Shown here in pieces: positions 13,858 to 26,987 of a DNA stretch of 64,000 bases. The stretch is from Carex sylvatica (lineage: Eukaryota; Streptophyta; Magnoliopsida; Poales; Cyperaceae): positions 186,001-250,000 of the forward strand of contig CAXKVR010000070.1 in assembly GCA_964058845.1 (NCBI GenBank). Reading direction: 5' to 3'. The position numbers were made by a program, and so were the translations under genes. How positions within the stretch are numbered: position 1 is the stretch's first letter; each line of letters opens with the position of its first letter. Under the pieces are notes generated by a model, which worked only from the letters and a program-made list of their open reading frames with translations, made no database searches and had not been told where the DNA came from.

Positions 13858-14815
13858 TGTACCTTAAACAAAATCTCCGAGAGTGTCTCCCAAGTAGTTT
13901 AATAGAAAAAACTTTCAATGTTATCTAACTTCTATTTTCAGCGCTAATATCCAAACATTTAAAGCTCTGTTTATAACATTTTATAATGCTACTTGCAAGC
14001 ATTAAAATTCTAAATCTATATAGTATTAACTCCTAATTACTTTTGTTTTCAAACCAAAAACGGAAAGATTCATTTCACTCACTTTTTTTTATTTTTTCTC
14101 TGATCATTCTCATCTATTTTCTCGACAATCCGTGATGAATTTTGCAAATCTAAAAATATGAATATTTTTATCTGATTTTCTCTTTCAAATGAGATCCATG
14201 AAGAATAACTTTCGAATTATATTTGTGTCGTAATTTTTTTTTACCACTTTAAATCTTTGTGACTTTCAACATATAACCCTCATATACAAAGAATTAAAAC
14301 CTCAACAATAACATTTCAAAACATATAAACCTCAACAATAACACTGCATTTACAAAGCTCATTTATAAAACATATAAACCTCATGTACAAAAACTTGAAA
14401 ATTTAAAGTGCTCATGAGTTTTACTTTAAAATTACTCAAAAGTATATTTTTTCATGGATCTTATTTAAAAGATAAAATCGAATAGAAAACGTTATTATTT
14501 TTAGATTCGTAAAATTCATCACGGATCATGGAGAAAATAAATTATAATGATCAAAGAAAAATAAAAAAGAGTGGGTGAAAAGAATCTTTCGATTTTTAGC
14601 TTGAAGACAAAAGTAGTTAGGAGTTAAAACTATGCATATTAAGAATTTTAATCATTCAGACAGAGATTTACATGCTGAGTAACATTGTAAAATGTTATAA
14701 ATATAGCTTTAAATGTTTTGATATTAGTGCTGAAAATGAAAGTTAGGCAACATTAAAAGTTTTTTCTGTTAAACTACTTGGGGAACGCGCTCGGATATGA
14801 TGGCTTGGGGTACTA
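13858..14815. mobile_element. Long foldback element (inverted arms of about 370 bp)
   Basis: The left arm (about 13858-14225) recurs inverted in the right arm (about 14440-14815). Shared words include CCAAGTAGTTTAA with its complement near the other end, and TCCGTGATGAATTTT with AAAATTCATCACGGA near the centre. There is no coding capacity. Target duplications are not clear, so the superfamily is open. The form resembles foldback Mutator-like elements found nearby. Confidence 0.65.
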
Positions 14816-15099
14816 TAACATTTTTTTTTTTAAATGAAAAAAGTAAAAATAAAGTAGTCATTTTTCAGATTTAACTTAATACTTAGCTGCAACTATTACC
14901 ACCACCTCAAAATTCAACAAACCTGATAACCTAGACTAATGAAAAGTGTTTAAAATCTAATACACTATCTCTGTGGATCGACACCCCAATCCATATTATA
15001 CGATAGGATCATACGTTTGTAATTTGAACGTAAGTAAAAATTAGAGTTTATAAATACTAAAAGTTAGTAGTATCATTTTAGTCCATCACATTACTACAT

Positions 15100-16249
15100 A
15101 CCGAATTTTTTATAAATATTTAAAAAAAAATTAAATTTCAGAAAATAACCAAAGTTGGGGTAGATTTCGAAATCTACCCAAACCGCAAAAAACAATTACG
15201 GTAATTCAGTCTAAAATTGTAAAAAAAAATTGCGATTTTAGAATTCCAAAATCACGGTTTAAAAAAAAACACAAAAAAATTTTGCGGCTCCAATTTTTTT
15301 TTTTTCATTTTTCAGAATTTTTTAAATAGAAATATTTATAATTTATTTATTTTTTGTATTGAAATATTAGAAATACTTAATATATTTCTTTGAAAATAGA
15401 TGTAATACTATATAATTTAATTTATTAGAAAGACTGCTACAAATAACCCGGTTCAACATTTTTCGTGCCGGATTTTTTGCGACTGTAAGAAAAATTAATA
15501 TATTTCTTTATGTGTTATTGGAAAAAAAATAAAAATGCTTGAATTCTCAGTTATTAATCCCAGTTCAAAAGTCACTTCTAAGTAAATACATAAAATATTG
15601 TCATCCTTATAGTGCATTTATTTTCTAAAAAGTTGTATCTATTTCTGATAAAAAAAACAAATATTTTAAGTCATTTAATGATTGTTATTAAAAAGAATTC
15701 TCAAAATAGATATAAATTTTATAAATTAAATGTACTAGAAGGATCACAATATTTTTTTATATTACCTATAAGTGAATTTTAAACCAGGATCAATAATTCA
15801 GAATCCAAGCATTTTTATTTTTTCTAATAACTCATAAAGAAATATATTAATTTTTCTTATAACCGCAAAAAATCTGGCACTAAAAATATTGATCCGGGTT
15901 ATTTGTAGCAGTCTTTCTAATAAATCAAATTATATAATATTCAATCTATTTTCAAAGAAATATATTAAATATTTTTAATATTTCAATGCAAAAAATAAAT
16001 AAATTATAAAAGTTGTATTTAAATAAAAATAAAAAAAAAATAAAAAAAAATTGGAATCGCAAATTTTTTTTACGGTTTTATTTTTAAGCCGCTGGTTTTG
16101 GAATTCCAATACTACAAAATGTTTTTGCAGTTTTAGATAGAATTACCGCAAAAAAAATTTATAGTTTGGGTAGATTTCGAAATCTAATGCAACTTTGGTT
16201 AATTTTTTAAATCTAATTATTTGTTTGGATATTTATAAAAAAATCGGTA
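15100..16249. mobile_element. Giant foldback element, about 1.15 kb
   Basis: The two halves are near-complete reverse complements, from TACCGAATTTTTTATAAAT at the left end to ATTTATAAAAAAATCGGTA at the right. Matching inner blocks include GTAGATTTCGAAATCTA and the pair CTGCTACAAATAACCCGG / GGGTTATTTGTAGCAG. The flanking 9-mers agree at only six positions, so the target duplication is weak. Related one-armed fragments occur near 58.26-58.64 kb. Confidence 0.75.
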
Positions 16250-17642
16250 ATATATACATAACATGGGAAATAGTTGAAATTGAAATGTCGGTTCCTAAAT
16301 AAGAACATTTATGTATGGTATTCTCATTATAACAATTATCACCATTTAGGAACGCAACTGCAGAAATTTTAAGAGTGGGGTAATGGCGCATTGTTTTAAG
16401 AGTGGGGTAATGTTGCATTGCAATGCATAGGTTTTTTAATTATTTGCTATATTTTTAATTTTTTTGAAAATTATTGTTTTCAGAAATTTCTGGATCATAA
16501 AAAATAAAAATAAAATTTTAACAAAAAATAACAAACAATTTTAAAAAAAAATGTAAAATTAGATCTCCAAACACATTTTAATATGAAAATAGAGTTGAAC
16601 GTTTGAATCAGTTATTTAGAGTTCAAATCCAATAATTTAGAATCTAATCCACAAGAGAGACCATACATAACACATTGCAATTAATGTACCATAGGAAGTG
16701 AAATTGAGACAGTTGTAAAATATGAACTAGGAAGTGAAATTGTAATATTAAAAGGTTTTGACTTTTGATAGATAGATAGATAGAATGAATCCAAATTCCA
16801 AAGTAGATAAAATGAGCACCTACGCCTTGCTCAATACACATTTATGACACCAAAACCAAAAAACAATCAAATCTGCCAGCTTGCTAAAAGCCTGAAACGC
16901 CTACAACCTATTTTCTATGAATGGATAGAGATTCATTATATCTTAATGATTTTGACAAAGATTGTATAAATCTTTTTAAATTATATTTTTAAAATTAATA
17001 AAAATAATTATACACACATTTACAGATGGGTACTTGTGCATCAATTTTCCTCCAGCTAATTAATTATCATTTTATCTTTCATCAAATACCATTAGAACTT
17101 TGCATAAAGTTACAAAACCTTTAATGTACATTACATGTATAAAGTATAGATTTCATTTTATATGTCAGATTTTAAAAATATAATTTATTTTTTACGATTC
17201 TCAAGATTATTAAATTAATTCGTTCTCAATAGATCTCGCTATTTTCTTTTATATGCTCATGTCATGAATTTAATCTTTGAAGCACCTGTTGGTGCAAATT
17301 TTATTAATTAAACTATTGAAAATTTAAATATTTAGTAGAATTATTAAATATATATATATCAAATTTTTATTACATATACACACGTTCACGCACGCAGACA
17401 TGAGATATACATTATCTTCTATAGTTATATTTTAATATAAAACTGATATTGCTCATTGCTGTCAATGTGGTTTTAATATATATATAGTTGTCAGTGTATG
17501 CCAAAAGAGATTTATAATTAAAATACAGAGGGGTCAAAAACATTAAAGAAAAAATTGCATTGAAAAAACAATCGGTTGGAAGAAGAATGAAAATAATAAT
17601 AATAATAATAATATCATGAGGAAATCATATACATTAACAGCT
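16250..17642. other. Intergenic, no gene; half-copy of a MITE
   Basis: AT-rich. About 16490-16650 resembles one arm of the hairpin MITE family described at 48667-49026, with a TGTAAAATTAGATCTCCAA core. A short GATA microsatellite lies near 16768-16783. Nothing else could be supported. Confidence 0.5.
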
Positions 17643-17651
17643 AGTAGATAA

Positions 17652-18073
17652 GAGTAGAACTTGGGTGTTCTTAATTAAGTTCATCAAGTTCCTTGATGAA
17701 TTCAAGTCTAAAATCTATTAAATCGGCTTTATATGACGAATCATAATTATTGAAACCAACATACGGTACCTTACGAGTGATGTGTCTACCTGTGAAAAAT
17801 TTAAACATTTGAATTAATTTAGTTTAAAGTCAAACAATCAAAATTAAAAGGTTAATAAATTAATTTTAATGCATTTATTTTTTGAATGTATTTTGACCAC
17901 TTGAATCTATGCAAAATAAATTTTAAAATTAAATATTTTTACATGTAGATCCATCACTCGTAAAGTAAACTAGTTTTAACAGTTCGAATTCGTCATTTAA
18001 AGCCAATTCGATAAGTTTTAACTTTAAGTTCATCAAGAGACTCAGTGAATTTAAGAACACTCTAGTTCTACTC
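17652..18073. mobile_element. Mutator-like MITE, 422 bp
   Basis: The ends are inverted repeats (GAGTAGAACTTGGGTGTTC on the left, and GAACACTCTAGTTCTACTC on the right). The arms continue inward with TTCATCAAG-type and TTACGAGTGATG-type blocks. It is flanked by a perfect 9-bp duplication AGTAGATAA at 17643-17651 and 18074-18082. The 9-bp duplication and long arms point to a non-autonomous Mutator-like element. There is no ORF. Confidence 0.85.
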
Positions 18074-18613
18074 AGTAGATAATATTAATAACAGTTGAGA
18101 AATTGAAACGCCACAAAGCACAACTGCACAAGGCATGGAGACACAACAAGTGTACAAGCTATGACTTGTACTCTACCATAGGAAAAAGCCACCATGCTTT
18201 TGAGCCTAATACTTTGTAGTAATTAATTAATAAAAAATAGGGAATTCCTGGGGCCCATTAGCTACCACTTATAATTTATAATGCATTACACTATGACACA
18301 TGGCGGAATCGTACGAACAGTATCGAATTAAAACATTTTATTTGAAATTCAATTGCACAAGTACACAGAAGAGAAAGTCAATAAAAATTTGATGAGTGAA
18401 AAGAGAGGGAAATAGCCACCCAACTAATTAATATTTACAATGAATTGTTATTTCTGGATTTTGAACTTGCGGTCTCTTTCAACTCAGGTTCTAATCTATA
18501 ACTAAGATGATGTCTTTTGTATGGAATGTCACATGATTAAAATTTTGATGAAAGATCTCTTTTCAATATTCAAAGTTAAAATGTTTGAATTATTAAATTT
18601 AATATTGAATTTA

Positions 18614-18958
18614 GGATAAATTTCGTTGGAGATCACTAAACTTTGTCATTTGTTATAAATTGGTCACTCAAGTTTGGTTTTTTCATTTTTAATTAGTTAC
18701 TCAACTTTGTCATTTGTTACAATCAAGTCAATTTATATTTTTTTCGTCCAAAATGCTAACGGGATATGCTGATTCTGTTTATATTTTGGACGGAATGAGT
18801 ATATTATGTTAATATTTTGGACGGAATGAGAATATTTCATTAAGACTTTGGACGAAAAAGTATATAGTGACTGAATTGGAACAAATGACAAAGTTGAGTG
18901 ACTAAAAAATGACAAATCAAACTTGAGTGACCAATTCGTGACAACAGCAAATTTACTC
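18614..18958. mobile_element. Mutator-like MITE, 345 bp
   Basis: Flanked by a perfect 9-bp duplication TTGAATTTA (18605-18613 and 18959-18967). Arms of about 130 bases are inverted; GGTCACTCAAGTTTG and AACTTTGTCATTTGTT appear on one side and their complements on the other. The centre has two direct copies of TATTTTGGACGGAATGAG. There is no transposase. Confidence 0.88.
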
Positions 18959-19735
18959 TTGAATTTATATATATAATATTATGTATTGTACACTATCAAT
19001 TTTATAATCAATTAAAAGTGATTACTACGGTTTGAGTTAAGTTGGACATTTTTTTCAAATGAGAGGGTTGAGAGTCAAGTCTTCTAACATTTTATTTTCC
19101 ATACCTTTTTATTAATAAAAGATTTTCTCTATTCAGATTAATTTCAAACTTATGATCTATCATATTAGATAACATGTGTCTTTATCACTACATTAATTAA
19201 ATTAAAGCTGATTCTTAATCCACTGTTCGAATATAAACTCACCTTTTGTAATATATCTAATCCAATCTATAGATTGATTTCTCCCCACAGGTCATATTCA
19301 TAGAAAAATGTTTCACCTAGATAAAATGGGTGCACTTATCTGGCAAGTGGGCCCTTGTCTTACAAATCCTAGCACAAATCGTTGTGTGAACAGATAACTG
19401 TCACCACTGATTCTCCATTAAGCGAGGACACAATTTTCTATTGTGGGATCAGGTTTAGGTTTAGATATGATCTATTATATTATTTTTTATGTACCTGAAA
19501 GTTCACAGTATTTTTATTGTTTTTATTAGTAATAAAAACTTGTAAGAATATATCAATGTAGATCAATCTAAGATGTTGATTTTTTAATTATTTATTCATT
19601 AAAATAAAAATTGAAAAGTAATGATTTTTTTATGTGCGTGCATAGTAAATAATATATATTACATTTAACGATTTTATTTTGACATATAAATTATAGAGTT
19701 TTGTTATAAGAAAATTAAAAAATAGAGATATGAGG

Positions 19736-19889
19736 TAGACTAAAAAAAATAGAGACATTTCAAACCCTTGATTTTAATCTAAGTTGAATAGACCAAAAAA
19801 TAGAGATATTTCAAACTCCTACTTTTAATCTAAGTTGAATAGACAAAAAAAAAAAGAGATTTCAAATCTCTGGTTTTAATCTAAGTTGA
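19736..19889. repeat. Three-unit minisatellite, about 52-bp unit
   Basis: Three direct units each run through an AATAGAGA-type start, ATTTCAAA and TTTTAATCTAAGTTGA. They end only a few bases before the hAT insertion at 19901. Confidence 0.75.
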
Positions 19890-19900
19890 GGTAATTATAG

Positions 19901-20676
19901 CAGTGCTATCAGAACTGGACCGGACCGGTCAGTTGGGCCGGAATAAACTGGAACCGGAAGTTATTACGGGTTGGTTCAATAAATAGATCGGATGTGTATC
20001 AAAACTGGTCAAAACCAGGTTAATTGACCGGTTTTGAACCATGCAGTAAAAAACTAGCTCGGGTTAAAATGATTTTCTTTCTCTGCTTATCTCATCTTCT
20101 TCAAATCTCCCGTCTCTTCTCTCACGAGATGGAGTTAGGTCTTTGGAGCATTTCTCTAAACTGTTCGACAAAATTCTTCTGAGAAGAAAATTGCCATGCT
20201 TTTGGAAGACATGGATTGTTTGAGAAATTATTGGAAGACATGGATCGAAGATTCATGAAAATGGTTCATTTTCTGAACTTTAGCATTTACATGGATTGTT
20301 TATGTAGATGTAAAAGTAAAATGAGACTTTATATTTTCTACATACTATAGTTATGAAAGGAACAAACTTCGATTTGCTCAATTGCACAATAATAATCAAT
20401 AGTTTGGGTGGCATTATAAGATTTACAGATGCATGCCATATGTATGATGAAATGCTGCAGAGACGATTTATACCAGACTTATATAAATTCAGTTATATAT
20501 TATATTAACCAATATTTATGTGTGAATTTCATAAAAATATATTAAATAATCATTTTTATATGTAGTCTTGATGTCTAATAAATAAAATAATTATTTAAAA
20601 AATCAGCGGTTCGATCAGTAAACCGTTGACCCGAAACTTTTCCGGATCAATGTCCAGTCCAATTCTAATAACATTA
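19901..20676. mobile_element. Non-autonomous hAT element carrying a PPR gene fragment, 776 bp
   Basis: Flanked by a perfect 8-bp duplication AATTATAG (19893-19900 and 20677-20684). The ends are imperfect inverted repeats of about 18 bases (CAGTGCTATCAGAACTGG on the left, CCAATTCTAATAACATTA on the right). ACCGG-rich subterminal motifs follow inside both ends. The interior is not transposase. It contains a pyrimidine-rich leader-like stretch and an ORF matching the pentatricopeptide repeat consensus. Confidence 0.85.
20353..20508 (+). pseudogene. Pentatricopeptide repeat (PPR) gene fragment inside a hAT element
   Basis: An open frame of 51 codons (ATG to TAA) in which residues 30-47 read MYDEMLQRRFIPDLYKFS. 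This is the end of one PPR repeat (the A-x-x-M-YDEML-x-x-x-x-x-PD pattern) and the start of the next. Residues 9-27, with an N-C-T-I-I-I-N-S-L start, fit the preceding helix. PPR proteins bind organellar RNA and normally have ten or more repeats, so one and a half repeats cannot be a working gene. It lies inside a hAT element with intact target duplication, so capture of a host gene piece is the simplest reading. No promoter is evident. Confidence 0.7.
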
Positions 20677-20684
20677 AATTATAG

Positions 20685-21339
20685 TCATAATTATATTACA
20701 ACACGTTACAAAATCATTTCAATTTAACCTAAAATTCTCCCCTTTAGGAAAGCAATAAATTTGCCAAATTTGTCAAAAGGAGAGGAAAGCATAAGATCCA
20801 AAAAATGTCTCTTCCACAAAATCAGGATAAAAAAGATGCAAAAAAAAGAGGTCATAATTGTCAATGTTAAAAAGTAAATATCCTCAAATGAATCAACTTT
20901 CTAGATATTTTCATGGTATTATTTAAATAATCAGTCGGCTAATTAAAGCTAGACCATGTACATCTTATTCGCTCAAAAATCATGTAAATTACCAGTGAAT
21001 GGAAAAATTAAGAGAAGAAGGAACATGAATTAAAAAAAAAAAAATTGATATTAACTACTTTTTTTTTAATAAGAGGGTTAGAGATTCAAGCTATCCAATA
21101 TTATTTTTAAACTCTTGTTATTACAGTAAAAAATTTCTTCCATTAAAATTTCGAACACATGATCTTTGTCACTAGATTAAAAATTAATTCTTATGCTGGA
21201 CATTAATGTGTCATATGAGATATGAACTTTGTTGTGCATAACTAAGGAGTAATTTCATATTAATGATGGGCTAAAATAAAAATTAATAAAGACTAGGCAA
21301 TAAAAAGAAATGTGTTTGAATTATATTTAAGGTTTGTTT
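20685..21339. other. Intergenic, no gene seen
   Basis: AT-rich stretch between two hAT elements. A segment near 21066-21200 resembles one near 19040-19220, suggesting a dispersed repeat, but I could not set its borders. Confidence 0.5.
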
Positions 21340-21347
21340 CTCACAAT

Positions 21348-21943
21348 CAAGGTTCCAAATAGCGGTTATAGCGTCATCACGAAAAGGCTAAAAAAGGCTA
21401 TCGCAGATAGCGTAGATATAGCGAAAGCTATCCTACATAGCTTTTTTTTGCTTAAAACATTATATTTTATATTTTTACTAATTATCAACATTATCTAAAG
21501 TCTCACAAAGCAATAAGAAACACAAATTGATTATGGAATTAGAATATTCATAATGAATCAGTACAAAATCCAAATTGTTATTCAAAACATCTCTAATAAT
21601 ATCATAAACTATCTATCTTTTTTCATTCAAAATAACCTAAGCATCATGACATAAACTATATATTTTTTCTATTTAGAAAAATCTAGGCATCATGAAATAA
21701 ACTATCTATATTTTTTCTATTTGAAAGCAAAATCAATCTGAACCTTGAAAAAAATTGAACTTTAACATAAATTTTCAGTTTGGATCTTAAATAAAAGCCT
21801 ATGTAGGATAGCGTGCACTATAGCGCATAGCGTGTAGCGCAGATAGCGGATCGCTATTACCGATATAGCGGTCGTAGTTGAAATAACGCACTTTTATCCC
21901 ATAACTTAACGTTTAGCGCTATAGTACGCTATTTAGAACAGTG
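21348..21943. mobile_element. hAT element with TAGCG-rich ends, 596 bp
   Basis: A perfect 8-bp duplication CTCACAAT lies at 21340-21347 and 21944-21951. The left end CAAGGTTCCAAATAGCGG pairs with the right end CGCTATTTAGAACAGTG. TAGCG words are clustered within about 100 bases of each end, as is usual for hAT subterminal repeats. A second copy in opposite orientation begins at 26988. There is no transposase ORF. Confidence 0.88.
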
Positions 21944-21951
21944 CTCACAAT

Positions 21952-24900
21952 ACGTACAAGAGTATGCGTAATAAATTCACTCTTGCCATTGCATTAAACA
22001 AGAGTGTAAGGGACATCGAAGGAGAATCAAATGAGTTTCTTTAAAAGAATTTGGCTATTCTTAAAAAATTAAATTGTTTCTCGAAAAAAAAAAATTAATA
22101 GCACTCTTATGCTTAAAGAAGATCATGCATTTAATACGCATTTTTTTGGCGTCCAACATAACCTTTATATATTTCCTAAATTTAAATTTGAAATCTATAA
22201 TCTTCCCATATCATGTTTATAAATATGATTAAATTTTAAGTTGCATTTAGAAAATGGGGACTCTAATATAAAATAAGAGGGATTATTTGATAATTGTTTA
22301 TTTTTATAATTTCAACAATCCTTAAAAATAAAATATAAAGTTTAACTCTGATTTTTTTTCCCTTGATGCATCAACGAAAAATATTTATATTATTAGAAAT
22401 TTAATTGGTGTACTATTTATATGTCTATTGACATAACTATAAAGTTAATTTTTAATTTATTGTCAAAGTTGTCAAGATAATAATTGTCAAATACAAAAAT
22501 AGTATCAACAGTGGCAAATGCCACGCTAAAAAAGAAATTAAAAAAGAAAGAAAGAAATAATATGAACCCTACCAAATGAGCAACTCGTTTCACGTTTGTA
22601 ATTATATAATAAGCCAAAAACAGAACTTTCCACACTAGAAATGTCTGATTTTGGATGAAAGTACAAAAAAAAGTTGACAGGGGATTTGAAAAGCAGGGAT
22701 CTGATTCTTTTTTGTCCGTTTAAATTTTCAATTCAAATCATTGCATTTCCATATTGGTGATGCCATTTTGTTTTACATAAGAACTTGAATGGGAATGAGA
22801 TTGGTGTCTTGAGGCATCCATTGGCTAATTAAGCTCACCATTTTATTAGTAAGATAGACTTTGAGAATATTGAGCATGTTCCTACAACTACCTTGAATCA
22901 TCAAAACCTTTTTTTGTAAATTATTAATTGAAATTTACTCAATTATATATTTATCTTAGCATTTTCCAATTTCTTGTTTAAGGATCCTAATCTGTTTGGT
23001 ATGCATATAAAATGTCTTTAAAATGAAGCTAGTTGTAAATTAATTAGGGAAAGAGAAGAGGCTAGAGTTTTTTCCCTCTTTTTCTAGTTGGAGCATCACA
23101 TGAAGTAAGCTGCTTCTGGTGTTATTAGCACCTTGATTGATGTGATACCTAACTAATTGGAAAAAGGTCAAGATCTATGTCTGTTGTATGACTTGCATGT
23201 CCTGGCCAAACTTTTAAGCTATTGACAAAAACTAAATTAAAAATAAATAAATTATAATATGAGAAAATCATAAGCTGGAATTAAATATATATGAGCACAC
23301 ACTGAAATAAGTTAAATATATATGAGGTCATGTCTTTCATGTCTCAATGTGCTTCACATTTTTATTTTTAATTTAAGAATTCAACAGTTAATTTGAACTG
23401 TTCACTATGATCTTTATATTAAAATATACTTATAAATCAAATTTTATATATTTTATAAAAAAAATACTATTTTTTTTATAGCTACAAAATCACTCTTTCA
23501 GGACCATCCAAAAATAGTGATTTTGCACTTATATACAAAAATAGTAAAAAAAATAATATAAAATTTAGTCTCTAAGCACACCATATTGAGTTGTTCAGAT
23601 CGACTATTTAGAATTTAAAAATAAATATAAAAGATGTGAAGTACTATGAGGTATAAATAAACCCTCCTCTTTTTAACATATGTTTTACTTGGGAACATTT
23701 AATGTGACCAATTTCGTCCAAATTAGTTTCATGTCATCATAATTTTAACCTAACAATGCAATTGAATATCAATGTTAAATAGTCTTTTGAGCTACACATA
23801 AATGGCATTACTTGACAATAATGTGGTAATAATTGAGCATTAATTTATTGGTTGTACTTGAGGAGGCTAAATTAAATTTTCTTGTTTTATGGTTTAGCTT
23901 GCTTTGTATTGGGTCATAAGAGTGAGGCAAATAAATAAAAAATATTAATAAGCATTAAATTGGCTCATGGTTTCTTGGTGCCTATCTTCTATGTCATTGT
24001 GCTATGCTTAGGTACCAAAGTTACACTAAAAAATTGAGGTAATGATTTCGTTTGTCTGAAAAAAGTTATTTACATATTTCTTGCACTGTGTTCATCTTTT
24101 CTTTTTTTTTCGCTTTAGAAAAAAGTAAATTATGCAGATTTGAAAAATTGGTCATGCACAAATTTTAAAATGAAAAAAAAAAATTGAATCGCCTACTGAA
24201 TGAAAAATAGATAAAAGTTTCTAAATAATAATTAGCACCTGTCAAGCATTGAAATCCTTACCTGGGCCATATAATAGCAAAACAGTATAACAAATGATTT
24301 ATTGTGAAAATATTTTTTATACTTAATTATTAATAGGAAAAATTCCTTTATCTGGGCTTGCAAAAACATTGGAATTAATATATGGTAATTAAGTGCATTG
24401 GCAAATTGCAAATCTCACATAAGGTAGACTTATAGTGTTCAATTTTTTTGTGTGCTTCATTTGTGCTTTCACTTTTTTTCCAAAAAATAATAATAATAAT
24501 AATAGCAAAAAAACATATTAAACTAAATTGCAAATTAGGACAATCAATTAAGAAGCCCTTTTTATTACTTCTGATCTTTTAAAATAATGATAGTCATATT
24601 TGAAATTTGACAGGGTTATGCATGCAACTTTTCCAAAACCAATCGAGTAATGCTCAAGTTTTCTCATGTAAAGTTGATGTTTCCCCTACACTAGTAAATA
24701 AAATTCACAGGAAACCATTATAAAAATCTCCACTGAATAAAAAGCAACAACAATAAAAGAAAGAAGGAAATCCATTGCTCTTCCTTATAATTAATTTCAT
24801 GATTATAATTATAAAAAAATAACCATGAACTGATTCAAATTAATGCAAACCTAATACCTTGAAGAGGACATATGCACGCCTCCTAGAGTTTGACCCATAT

Positions 24901-26702
24901 AACCGAACAGGGTTGTTACAACAATGTTAAAATTAATTGACCTTTATTAATTTGTCATCAATTACTTTATTATATTGAAATTTAATGAATCCCTGTAGTA
25001 GGTGTTGATGTATCTATAGACATAGTCTTCCTAGTAATTTTAAAAAAAAATGATAGTCTTCATTAATTAGTATTCATTATAACTTTAAAACTTGGATAAA
25101 TATGATGACATATGCAAATTTCATTAGCATTTCATTTCTAGTATCTCAAATTGCCACAACCTCACTTTCTAGTATTTAAATTTTAAAATCCAAATAAAAA
25201 TTTAAATTGTTGATCTTATTTTCTTCACGAGCGATGTATTCACAAAAAAAATTATAATTTTTGTTGTTAATTCATTTTAATTTTGGTCTCTAATTGATTT
25301 GTTGAAAACAGACGCAACAATAACATGAAATATTGTACTACATCCTTAAAACTATTTAGAGTTTCTAATATGATGTGACAGTTTCTAATTCAGTTTCAGG
25401 GATGTTAGAGTGTTTCTTATTAAGAAATTATTTATAAACTTCATGCTGACCAAATGATTGACTCAAATTATTTTTTCTTTTTAATTTGTTGCTGACGTGG
25501 CGTAATAAAAACTCTAAAATTAATTTAAGAGATGTAAGAGTTAGAAATTTTAGAGATCTTAACTTTTAAAGAATATTTAACAGTTATTTAGAAACTCATT
25601 TAAGTTGTTGGAATATAGATGCTCTTTATTAATAGAGACTTTAATTTCTAAAAAGTGATTGACAGTTATTTAGAAATTCAGTTGAGTTTAAGGGATGTAC
25701 ATGTTAAATTGTGAATTTTGATTATTAATGTAAAAACATTATGGCAACTTGTAGCATCAAAATTTGACAACCTGTTTTTCTCACAATTTTGAGTAATTCT
25801 ATTTGGTTATTTACAACGGAAACTAGTACTATAATCAAGTTCATCATCAACAATACCGAAGCTTGGTAATTTTATTTATTGCAATTCCAAAATTTTACAC
25901 ATTCTAATTAATTTTTTTTTTTCGCAATCCATCTGATGTACTTGTTTTGCAAATAAAGTTGAAGTTTGATCCATAAAAAAAACAAAATTCTCGAGGATTA
26001 TATTTTTATCTTGTAGTTTGGATGAAGAAATTATTGTAAATACTAAATAATTGGATGTCCTGATTTCAACCTCTTCTCAAAAAAAAAAAAAGAAATCCAT
26101 TACACCTCCATATATAGATTTAAAAAAATTGCACAAAACAAAAAAGAGTAATTAATCAAAACAGTATTGTATGATTGTACATAGAACATTAAGTAACAGT
26201 GGTATAGTAACAAATTTATAATGTGAATACAGAGAAATAAGGAAAATAACATTTTTCAATAATAAAAAAATATAAATTTCAATTTTAATAAAATTCTGGA
26301 CAAACTCTTCATTGGTTGTGACACAAAAATCATTCAAATTAACTATATAAGACTACAGCACATATGACAAAATTCTACTGCATCAATCAATGTCTAACCG
26401 TGGCATTTTAGGTAAAGATTTAATAAGAATTATTTTACATTGTGATATTTGTTTTTTTTTTTTAATTGTTAGATACAAAGACAGGATATTAAATCAAAGG
26501 TTGCAATTCACATTCGAATTGTTTGTTTATTCCATTACATTTATCATACTTATTAATTTCATCTCCTGGCGCTCAACCTCAACAAACTCCATGGATAAGG
26601 ATGGAATCGTGGTCAAACAAGCTTCTAAATTCTAAAAAAAAATGATAATATTTAATCATGTACATGCTTTCAAAATCACGTACGTAGGTTGTTAAAATTA
26701 GC
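21952..26702. other. Intergenic, no gene; one hairpin MITE near 23.32-23.67 kb
   Basis: AT-rich with no supported gene. About 23318-23671 is an inverted-repeat element of the family at 48667-49026, with the AATTTGAACTGTTCACTATG core and a terminal CCCTCCTC. An AAT microsatellite occurs near 24487-24503. Nothing else could be assigned. Confidence 0.5.
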
Positions 26703-26987
26703 ACTCTTAAAAAATATACCCAATTTTTTTTTAAGTACCTAGATTTTGTCACATAGGAGTAGGTTTCACCAAACTCACAAACTAAGTCGTTCTACTTCAT
26801 TTTATACTCATTTTAGAAAAAAAAAAATTCATTATCACAAACTTTAGTTAGAATCTGTTTATTTTCTATTTTTATTTATGAAGTAAGGATCCAATTCTAA
26901 CAGTTTATTTGTTAGTTTCTATATATAATTATCTATATCTATAAAATGTCATAATTTATACAATTAAGTTCATCCTAAATTAATTAC

